Source: Margaritifera margaritifera
Taxonomy: Eukaryota > Mollusca > Bivalvia > Unionida > Margaritiferidae
NCBI GenBank assembly: GCA_029931535.1
Contig: JAQPZY010001523.1
Location: 2,000,501 to 2,064,500 of the forward strand
DNA length: 64,000 nt
Direction: 5' to 3'
Part shown: positions 28,801-40,800 of the stretch, piece after piece
How the letters are laid out: each line of letters begins with the position of its first letter
Position numbering within the stretch: position 1 is the first letter of the stretch
The notes under the pieces: generated by a model
What the model saw: only the letters and a program-made list of their open reading frames with translations
Databases searched by the model: none
Told to the model about the DNA's origin: nothing
Program-made: the position numbers and the translations under genes

Positions 28801-31800
28801 ACCATAAAATGCTTGCATAAGTAGTATAAAACTTGAGAGTGGTGGACCATAGGGTACTTTCAATAGGAGTCTTTACATAAACAGTGACTGGGGGGGATAT
28901 GTCATATCTAAAATGACTCTTGTTCAGATTTTCTCAGTCCCGAGTCCCGAGTATGGCCCACTATGTTGTGCCCCACTATTTTCATACAGGTTGAGCTATT
29001 AGCTTATCTGCCCTTGCACTAAAACAAACTATTGATAAAGTGGAATGTGGTGTCAGCATGAGGTGTGAGTATTAATGTTGTGCACTATTATACTTTTACA
29101 ATTCAAAATTCACCCTAACGGGTGATAAATTTGGCATGGTGAACATTAATCGTGTTCGAGCATCATCAAGTCCGAAGTTCTCTCTCTCTCTCTTTTGCTT
29201 AAATGTCAAAGAAGAAATTGTATTAATATTATTTGACCGAATCGATTAAACTGGGATTAAAAAATTCCAGATGTCAGATGTACAGTTTAGAAAGGGCATT
29301 AACAATGCTGTATAATACAAGGAACTGACCATGCCAACTATGATAAAAGAGTCATGACATGGCCTAAATAGGATAGATTCAAATGATTTTCAGCATTTAA
29401 TTAAATGGTATTAGGATTGAAAGTTTATGTTTACCCAATTTATTAAGCTTTCCTTTCATTTAATAACTGTTGTACTTTTTCTTCACAGAAGCAATTAATT
29501 TCAAAGTGGAACTTCTTACCGCAACTCACACAAATTTCTATTTTTTATCATGATTGATGTTAACTTGCAAATAATAACTATAAAACTTAAGATATCTTGA
29601 TTTTCATACAATTTACCAAAAACTTTTTATGTTAAACTAATGTATTTATAGGGTTTAATGGCATATCAGCACAATCCTAGTGCCAAGTAAGTTTAGGTAT
29701 TCCAATAAAGCTTATAGAACAAAGAAAAAGGCAAAAAGAGGTACAATCCTTCAAATACAAAGTCAGATTTTTTATATAAATTGCATTCTTAAAAAGTCCA
29801 AAACCTTCTCAGCTGGAACATCATCATGGGATGCATCACAGGGCAAAAAGATTTCTATAATTATAAAACAGCAGTTATTGACAGTCTTTATAGACAGCAT
29901 ATGTTGTTACTTTCATTTGTCAAATAGCCTGGCTCTGTATTAAATTAAATTACCTTTTGGTTTATTAAATTAAATTACCTTTTGGTTTATTAAATTCAAA
30001 TACCTTTTGGTTTATTAAATTCAATTACCTTTTGGTTTCAAAATTAATTGTAACTGATCTATTTTAGTGTATCCCAATATTAGGGTCCAAAGTAAAATTA
30101 CCAGCCTTAACTCAAACATTGTTCAGAAAAAAATTAGGGCTGTCCAAATACTTAGGGCAAACACAGTAACTTTTAAATCATTCAAGGTATATCAACCAGA
30201 CTTAGTACAAGGGTCGGCCTTTTGATACTGAGACTTTTCTGCATTCAGTAGTTTTTTTTATGTTACCATTGGAACAAAGTGTTGCATATAAATAGTATAT
30301 AAATTGGGAGTACTGGACCAAAAACTGGGGGATATGTCATCTCTAGATGACTCTTGGTCCTGATATTCCTGTCTTTGTATTATATTTAATATATTTACTG
30401 TACTGCAGGTCAAGTCTGGTGCAGAGGTGGAATCAACTGAAATTGCTGTTGCTTTTCCACTACTTCCCAAAGGCCAGACTACTTCAGCACATGTGAGTAC
30501 AGCAATTGATTATATCAGCAATAGAAACTTTTTTCATTCAAGAGTTTTAATCCATGATTTTACTGCTTCCATGTTATTCTTACCAGCTTGAAACATTTAT
30601 GGGGGGGGTGAGGGGGAATTTGCTTTATCCACTTATTTCATTATTAAAAACACATGTAATTAGTAGGCTTTTTAACTGTACATGTTTTTTCATCAATAGA
30701 ACAGTCTTTAGCTCTACTGGTCATAGACTAGAAGAGCTTAATATGATGGCCTGTTGTCTTTTGTCCATCATGTGTCTGTTAGCACAAGTTTGTTATCACT
30801 ACTCTTCCTAAACTACTCAGAGGATGGCAGTGATACATTACACATGCAATCATCCCATGGTCTAGTTGGTCCTAAATGAAAATGGTGCCACTTGATGACC
30901 CACAGTGGTTGCCACAGTGGCTATCTTGAAAATCTTGTTATTGCTATTGCTTTTGAACGGATGGTCATATTAATGTGGGGTTTTCACTAAAATACTTTTG
31001 ATGTCTAGTTGGTACTAAATGTAGTTGAAAATAGTGCTATCTGACATTCAACATGCCACCATGGTTGCCATCTTGAATATCTTGTTATTGCTTCTTATTC
31101 TAAACAGATGGTGGTAGTGCCATGGGTTTTCACTAAAAGACTTCGTATATATCTAGTTGGTCCAAAATAACAATTGTTACAATTTAACCTCCAATATGGT
31201 CACAATGGTGCCCGTCTTGAAAATCTTGTTACTGCTGAACTGATTGTCACAGTGACATTGGGTTTTCATTAAAAGATTTTTTTATGATATGTACTTGGTC
31301 ATAAATCAGAATTGTGACAATCAGACTTTCAATATGGCCTCTATGGTACCCATCTTTAAAATCTTGGTATTGCTGCTTCTTCTAAGCAGATGGTCATATT
31401 GACAAGGGATTTTCATACAAAGACTTCTTATAATATGTAGTTGGTTCTAAATAAAAATGATGCTGATCCGACCTCCAGCATGAAAATTTGGCTTTTATTA
31501 CTCCTCTTGAAGATATGGTCCTATTGACTTTGAGTTTTCACTAAACATACTTCTAACTTTTGTAGTTGATCCTAAATAAAAATGATACTTATATGACCTA
31601 CCAAAATGTGAAAATCTCAATGCAGATACTTCTCCTGAAAAGGATGGCCTTACCTGTTTTGTTTTGTTTTTCTAAACATCTTCTTTATTGCAATATTTAT
31701 TTGTTCCTGTACTAAAATGATGCTGATCCAACCTCCAAAATGGCTGCCTTGATGGCCATCCTTCAAATCTTTCCATGGCTGGATATCCTGAATGGATGGT

Positions 31801-34800
31801 CATATTAACATGGGGTTTTCACAAACACACTATAGCAGTCTGTAACTGGTTCTGAGTGAAATTGGTGCTCATTTGACCTTCATCATGGCACCATAATGAC
31901 CATCTCAAAAATCTTGTTATAGCTACTCTTCTTCCACAAATATTGGCATTGACATTAGGTTTTCACTAAAACACTTGTTGCAATATGTAATTGGTTCTGA
32001 ATTAAAATGGTGGAGACCAATGTACCAACATTTCTGTGAAGGAGTTTGAAAACCAGACCTAATTGACCTTGGATTCAAGTCAAAGGTCATTGCTTCACAC
32101 CTGCCAACCATTCCGATTTGGTCTGGATCATTCCAACTTTCCATCCAGCAAGCTGAATTCTGAATTAGAAACCAGAAATAATGATTTTGAGCTGTTTAAT
32201 GATCATTCAGTAAAAATTAAGAACAAAATGAGCACCCTGTCAAGCAGTGTTTATTTCCATAGACAGACAGCATCCTGCATGGTTTGTATAACCTGGAAAA
32301 ATCATTGCTTTAAAACCTCATTTCTCCCACATGTAGAAAAAAATTCCAAAGATATTTTACAATAATTTTAGAATACAGGCTGCATAATTTTCAATAAAAC
32401 AAGTTATATAAATTAGCAAATAACACACCTTATGTATTAAAAACATTCTGTAATTTAAATCTAAAAAAAAATTTAAAATAGAATTATAACAATTAACACT
32501 CAAAGTAGATAAAATTATGGATAAGATGAGTGGAATTAGTCTTAGGAATTAATTTGCTGTATTGTGCCTTTTAGGCAAAATACCTTAACGAGGACATAAC
32601 ACCACAAAACCAGGTATTGTTTGTGCATCTCTGATGAACACCAATAATCTCATTGTCCAGCAAAAACTAACCAAACCAGCTACACAGCTTGAAATATTAA
32701 TTGCCATATTAAATTGTCTGAAATATTTATTGTTTATATGGTAATATGCATTATTTTATGACATATGTTCAATGGCATGAATCACAAATTATTATAAATT
32801 TATAATTTGTTTTTTTAGCTTTTAAAAAAAAAAAAATAATCAAATATGCGTTTCACCTTAAACACTTCCAGATTTAATTACAAAGAGCAAAGAAACCCAT
32901 GGTCTTACAAAAGAAATCCTGAGAAATTCAGTAGCTGAACTAGGCTGGTGTATGGTGGGAATTTAACCCAGACCCATCTAGTGATGAGTCCAATGTTCTA
33001 TTCACTGAGCCACAATGGCTACCGTGGGTGGGAATCTAAATTGTTTCAAGTAATGAACCACAAGGGTAAGGACAGATTCAGGATTCCATGCTGGCTACAT
33101 AAATTAACTCCCCTTGTAGTGCCAAGTTAGTGTATATATACTTTAAGGGTAAAACAATGAACAGTTTCTAAGTTATGAACCAGGGGCTAGTCCCCAGGTG
33201 GCAGAGAGATTTCCAGGGACAAATGCTGGTTGTATAAATGAAGGCCTTTTCATGCCAAGAAAGTATATATCATATTTTCTGCTTGTTTTTGGACAGCAAA
33301 AAGATAATTACTTTTTCCGTGTGAAAACATATATCCAAGAATAGATAAACAAATAAAAAATCTAAGTCCTGGCAGCCAAACCCACACATACACTTTTAGG
33401 CTTTCCCTTAGGTCATACAGCAAAATAATGACACTTTACATTAATGAATGAAAACTGACAATACTCACTATGTTTCGTATATTTTATTTCAGTCCACAAG
33501 AAAGAAAGAAAAAAAAACTTTAACGTGAAGCAAAGGAATCTGCCATGTTTTAATCTCGTATTTATGATCTAAAAAGGAAGATAAGTGACACTGAAATAAT
33601 AAAAATTTTAGCAACTTAGTGCCCCAGTCTTTTCTTTCCACCCCCACCCCCCCAGTTTCCTTCATTTACCAATTTTGATTTCACAAGCTAACATGTCAGT
33701 TGCCAAGGTGAGCGATATTGTTTGGTTTCTGCTTAATAAGTGAACTTTCCTGGACCAAGTTTTCATAAAACTTAATAGGTAGTCTACACTTGGGCAGAGG
33801 CATCTTCCTATTGATTCTCAGATCAGAGGTCAAGGTCACTGGAGCCAAAATTGTCATTTTGGGTTTCACATGATTAGTCCACTTTCCTCAAGCTTCCCAC
33901 GCCCAGTTACACTTGAGGAAGAGCAGCTCCCTGTTGAGTCTGTAAGCAATAGATTAAAGATCAAAGTAACTGTACATGAAATTGCAAAATATTTTTAATT
34001 CTTCTGATAGCTATTTTTGTTACCAACTTTTGTATGTTGGAGTTTTTTTTCTCAAGAATATCAGAGATGGTTTCAGTACTCAGGAGTTAAAAGAATAAAA
34101 GGACTGAAAAAAATGGACATATAATAGATTTTTATAAAGTCTTTTCAGCCAGTTTGAGTGACTCTTGTTTAAGCACACAACTTTTACAGGTTCCTTTTAA
34201 TTCCCACAAGTTCCTCTTTTTACAAGCTGCAAGTTCAATTTATCAATGGTGCTGACTTTTCCACACATAGTGTGACAGAATTTAAGAATATGTGATTATT
34301 GTGTTTGTTATTAACACATTTCTGTTTATCACTTCAGTTCTTTCTGTTAGTAAAATGTTCATTATTGTGTTTGTTATTAGCACATTTCTGTTTGTCACTT
34401 CAGTTCTTTCTGTTAGTAAAATGTTCATTATTGTGTTTGTTATTAACACATTTCTGTTTATCACTTCAGTTCTTTCTGTTAGTAAAATGTTCATTATTGT
34501 GTTTGTTATTAACACATTTCTGTTTATCACTTCAGTTCTTTCTGTTAGTAAAATGTTCATTATTGTTACCAAAAAAATGGGCAAGTTAATATTCGTGATT
34601 TTTTATCCATTATGTGCAATTTAAGAAAGCCTTTCCTTTGCAGTTCCTTCCACCAAAACAGCCGGCATTTGCTTTCCTTCCTCTAAGAAGTTATGGCTTT
34701 AGATTCATCATACAAGGTATTTTTTCTGTATTGTTAATTGTATTAACATGCTACTTTATCATTCTTATAATTGGCTTACATGTGCATTAATTACCATCAA

Positions 34801-37800
34801 AGGTAAACCATTACAGATACATTTTTATGTGTAAAAGCATAACTGAGATATTCACATTAATACTGCTATTCACCTGAACACTGCTGTTGTTTCTCTGCTG
34901 GATCAGTGATATCTATACTTCTATCCCTATTTATCTGTCTACCTCTCTATTTCATATGCTGGTCTTAAGATGATTGTATTATGGTATTGCCCATCCATCT
35001 GTCTGTCTTTTAATCTATGCTTGTCCAGCCCATAACTTTGCAAGCCTTCTAGAGATTTTTATGAAATTTTACACATATATATATCTATCTATACACACTA
35101 GACAGGGTGTCACATAGCAGAGTCAGGTCACTAGTTTCAAGGTCAAGGTTACAGCAAACAAAACTGTAACTTTTGGAACTGTTTTCTTGTCCAGGCTGTA
35201 ACTTTATGAACTAGTGGAAATATTTTGATGAACTTTACCCAGGTCGATTTATCATGATTAGCTGGTGTGTCAGGTAATATATTCTGGTTAAGGTCACAGC
35301 AAGAATCAAAATTATTTCAACTTGTTCCTTTTGTAGACTGTGATTATTGACATACAGGAGATATTTTGATGAAACTTTACCCAGGTATATATCGCAACTA
35401 AGCAGTGTGTCACATACCCATGGTATATATCGCTCACATACCCATGGTAAAACCCCAACTAAGCAGTGTGTCACATACCCATGGTAAAACCCCAACTAAG
35501 CAGTGTGTCACATACCCATGGTAAAACCCCAACTAAGCAGTGTGTCACTTACCCATGGTAAAACCCCAACTAAGCAGTGTGTCACATACCCATGGTATAT
35601 ATCGCTCACATACCCATGGTAAAACCCCAAGTTCAAGGATCAGGATCATAGCCAGGAGGAAATGGAACATGCCTGTTATTGCTTGTTGTACCTTGTGCTG
35701 CAACGAGTACTTAAATACCAGAGTGTAATTTGGGGACATCTTAGCCTCATCTTCACTCAACAGAAAGAGGAGACAATTCCTATCGACAATTTGGAAGATA
35801 TGTTACTTACATTTTTATTCTCATTCAAGTTAAAATTTGCCTTGCGGCAACCACTGAGGTTAGTGTTCTTTCTTGTATATCATGCATATGGAGGGCCTGT
35901 ATACAATACAATTTTAAAAATACAAAAGATGCTTCCACAAGATGTTCTTGTAAATGTGATGTTTAGCTCAAATATTCAACTTTTAATGCCTACAGTGCAT
36001 TCTGCTTAATTTTCTACCACTGAGTACTGCCAAACCATTTTACTACATTAAAGTGACCCAAGGCTAAGGTCATGCTGTTTAACCATGATGATGCAATATG
36101 CTGAAAGGAATACTGCATTCTGATTAGTCAACCAAAAATGAGCAACAGTTGGAATCTTTTTATTGTGATTTTTCTCACTGATGTGCAGCTTCTAGTGTGC
36201 ATATACTAAATATATGAGCAAACTTTGTTTCTTATCAATAGAAAATGTACTAATATTTTCAATTCAAATTTTCAAAAATGTCTGGAAAGGTGTTTTTGTT
36301 TAGGCATGTTCTCTGACCTGGCTAGAGATATTGCTGTCAGTGACCACAGTTTCAAGTACTCAAGGCCAAGTAGAGTCTGCATTTGAAGATCTCAAATCCT
36401 AAATTTGATACTCAATTCTGGCCCAGATGTGACCCAAGTTCCATGTCTAATCGATAGTTTTTGAACTGCTGGTGATATTTTGATGTGATTCAACCCAGCT
36501 ATTCTTACTCACAGATAGTGTATCATTATTCTTACTCACAGATAGTATATCATATACTATCTATCTAGGTAGCTATCTACGTATATCAAAGATCAAGGTC
36601 ATTGCAAAGGAAATGTCACAAAACAGGTGTACATGTAACGTATGCCATGTGCTGTCATGTGTCATGGTGATCAAACACTTTCAGGCAAAGTGACTTCACC
36701 CTCCTATGTAAATAAAGAGAAGTGATGATAAAGGCTTTAGGGCAGAAGTAAAATATTACCATCCCGTGTCATTGACTAGTCGAGTCATCAAGATACTTGA
36801 ACATCTAGTTGGACCATTGTCCAGTGTATGTTGTCTGTCATCTGTCCATCAACAGTTGTTTGTTAACACTCTGGATTCCATATGTCTGATCCAATTTTTA
36901 TCAAGCATGGAATAAATGCATATATAATTAAGACTTCGGACAAGTTCAATAATGAACAAGATCATTGCATAATAATAAAGTAATTTTGCATCTGATTGTC
37001 TGAGCTTGTTACCATGCTGGAGGTCGTATTTCCACTCCAGTTTTTATCAGAATTGGAATATATGCTTATATCATTAAGATCTCAGATGACTCTGATAATG
37101 ATCAAGATCCCTACATAATAATGAGGTGATCTTGCATCTGATTGGTTGAGCTAGTTACCACTCTGGAAGCCATATTTCTGATCCAATTTTGATCAGACTT
37201 GGAATATATCTTGATATCATCAAGATCTCCAATGAGTTAAATAATGAGCAAGATCCACACATAATAATGAGGTGATCATGCATTCAATTGACTGAGCTTG
37301 CTACCACTCTGGAGGCCATATTTCAGATCTGATTTTACTGAGCCGCTGTTGCTCAATTGGTAGAGTGTCGGACTCACAATCCAAGGGTCGTGGGTTCATT
37401 ACCCACCCAGGCCAGCCAGGGTTGACTGCCTGGTAGTTTCCATGGGAAAGACACTTAGCTCTCATTCCTCAGCATGGTATAGCCAATAATGTGTTAAAAG
37501 TGCAGCTAAAACCAACCAAAAAAAACTGATCTGATTTTGATAGAATTTGGAATATAGGCTTATATCATCAAGATCTTGGATGAGTTCGATAATGAGCAAG
37601 ATGCACATATTTTAATGAGGCGATCTTACATCTGATTGGCTCAGTTTGTTGCCACTTTGAAAACCATATTTTTGATCTAAACTTTATCAAACTTGATGTA
37701 TGTGCTGATATCATCAAGATCTTGTATGGTTTCAGTAATGAGTGAGATCCATGCATATTAATCATGTAATCTTGCATCTGATTGGCTGAGCATGCTATTA

Positions 37801-40800
37801 TTCTGGAAGCCATATTTGTGATCTGATTTTGATCAATATTGGAATATATGCTTATATCATCAAGATCTTGGACAATTTCAGCAATGTAGAATGAGGTGAT
37901 CTTTGCTTCCATTTGGCTGAGATTATTACCACTCTGGAAGCCATAATTCTGATCCGATTTTGATCACACTAGGAATATGGGCTTATATCGTAAAGATCTT
38001 AGAGTAGTTCAATAATGAGCAAGAACCATGCATATTAATGAGGTGATCTTGTATGTGATCAGCTGAACTTGTTACCACTCTGGAAGCCATATTTTTTATC
38101 CAGTTTTGATCAAACTTGGAATATATGCTTATATCAGCAAAATTTTGGACGAGCTCAATAATGAGCAAGATGCATTCATATGAGTAAGGTGAGCTTGCAT
38201 CTGATTGGCTGAGCTTGTGGACACTTGGAAGCCATATTTCTGATTTAATTTTGACCATACTTGAAAAAGAGCTTTTATCTTCAAGATTTTGGATGGGTTT
38301 GATAATGAGCAAGATAAATGCATATTAATTGGTTTATATAAATCCATTGTCTAACTGGTTTTAGAATATGGTTCACCAGCTAAGAATCCAAGATATTAAC
38401 AAAATATTTAAAACTTGGAGACTGCCCAAGAAAGGTGCATCAAATCATGTAGAGATCCAATAAAAATGGAACCTCTACAACATCTCTGGTGGAAACAAGA
38501 TATGTGTGAGACATAAAATCATTCAGGGTCTTTATAGATCCAGGTTTAATAACTTTTTCAAACTATCAGCTTTACCTCTTTGTGGACATTCATTAAAACT
38601 CGTTAAACCATTGGCAAAGACTGAGATCAAAAGAAACTTTGATATTTCTGTCATACTCAATAGTTGCTTTGGTGTGGTGTTTTTATGGCACAGCAACACA
38701 TGAAGTTTATTGAGTACCAAGGCAATTGGAGTAAAGTGCCTTGCCCAGGTCATACCATTGTAGCCAACCCTGTTTGATTCAAGTGTAGGATTCAAACCCA
38801 CACCCTTCTGGTCGTGAGACAGGCACACTAACCACTGATTTCACTGCTGCTTCCTTCGATAGTTGGAATATGTTATATTATCACCAGTAGTCAATTCCTC
38901 TAACCTGGACAAATTTAAGGACTCATTTTCAAGGTCACTGCCTTACAGAAGCGAGGGATAAATCAACCAAGTATAAGTATACCAAGATGGAAAAATAGGG
39001 ATAAGTGTGTTACAGTTCACATTTTGTGATGGCAATCTAAGTTCATCAACAAAAACTGGTGTTTTACTTGCTCTACAAGTTAAATAGTATTAAAATACAC
39101 AAAATACACATACTTGAATTAGAAATACTGCTGCATTACTTTATTAATAGCATGAAATGGTTACCTCATAAATTGGTAAATGTTCCAGAAAATAGGTGCT
39201 TAATAGTTGTTGAAGAAAAATCATCTCCTCCCACAACATTTCAGGTGAAATATTGGATGAATTTCTTGAGCTCTTTGGTTTTAGTCTCTTTCAAGCAACA
39301 GTGTTTGGTGTTGAAGTTGAAAGTTGCGGATTCCACACACCTCTTAGAATTTCACATTTATATGCATGGTTGGCAGTAAAATCAAAACTCGGTGCACATT
39401 TTTGAGGGCACCAGTAATTGCATTACAACAAATTGATTTTAAAGTTTGTTTCTACCATAAAACAAGTTTTATTACTCAGAATCCCACAAGATTTACTGTT
39501 TTGGGCAGAACATCAGTGGGGCGAATGGGAAGTAGGGGTGGTTGATTATGTCACTGATTTCTTGTAAGGCAAAGTCAACTTCACTTTCCTGGCAGGTTGA
39601 AGCAAAATTTCACAGATGAGGGCGACTTTTGCTGAATTGCACCCAGTTTTAATCCATGTATATCTTCTACATGCTCTGCCTTGAATGTGGAAGGAAAATA
39701 TACACCTGGTGTCACCCTTGTTTCCCTATGTCTACCTGCAAGCTGGCTGACTTAATGGACTGACTTACCAATACTACTGTCAGACCATCAGACCAACCTA
39801 CCTACCAACCTACAAAATGTATTTCCTACCCAAATTTAAATCGGTGTATAGGGATGCTATTTATATCAAAACTGTATATTTTGATAATTTGTAGGTGACT
39901 TTGATGTTCCATCTAGTCGAGAAGATGTGGACAAAGACAGTCCCTGGAATCAATGGCTCAGGAGCGAGATCCACAATCTGTTTCTTGATTCATTGGAAGT
40001 TTTCAAGGTAAATATTGCTTAGAATCCTCCTCCTATTCTTCTGCCACATTTATGGACTAGTGAATGTCAGTAAATACAGTGGTAGTAGTTCTGTTAGTAT
40101 AGCGTCAGACTCCTAATCCAAGTGTTGCGGTTTGATACCCGCCCAGTCATGCAAGAGTCGACTGCTTTTGCGTGTCCTTGGGAAAAGCACTTAGCTCCCA
40201 TTTCCTCAGCATTATGTACCCAGTAATGTGTTCTAGTGCTAATAAAACTAACAACAATAAATACTGTCAGTTAAGGTTTTTTCATCTGGCCTTTTTTTAG
40301 CAGATAACAGTAATAGATTTTAGATTTATCACTTTTTTCCAGTGGTACAAATTTTAGAAATATTCCTTGAATTTGTGGTTGTTGAGGTGAAAAGTATTTA
40401 ATGTCTAAAAATGGGTTTTATCTTCTAAAAATTCTTGAATTTATTGAGGAGCACTTTGATTTTTGGTCAAAACCTTGATAAATTAATAGAAAAATGCAAA
40501 ATTAAAAATTCAATAAATGATGTCTATTTAATGCTCCGACTGCTTGCAGCAGGGGCATCTTGATTGGGTCCAGTCCATCCATCCAACCATATGTCAATGC
40601 CAGGGATCCCAAATTTGCTGTATTTGCCAGACAAGACCGATAGATCAAAGGTTTAGAGTGGCATTTACTATGAGCAACCGGACATCGATCATAGGATATA
40701 TCAAATGTCATTATATTAAATTGTCTTTGAATCATTTATCCATTGAAGTGTCTGATGAACATCATAACAAAGTAAAATTCAAAGGTGATTAGGTTTACTT

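Noticed and set aside
29170..29195. CT-rich tract as a strong acceptor
   Set aside because: No open frame of the correct phase follows.
34282..34624. Three open frames of 96-110 codons on both strands
   Set aside because: Produced by the 66-bp repeat.
35405..35632. CRISPR-like array
   Set aside because: The units are direct tandem copies without unique spacers, in a eukaryotic intron.
37341..37420. tRNA gene
   Set aside because: A and B boxes are visible but the cloverleaf is not intact, and a SINE body and target duplication follow.
39059..39379. 106-codon open frame on + as an exon
   Set aside because: No family-like motif, no matching splice sites with the right phase, and the neighbouring exons already join in phase.
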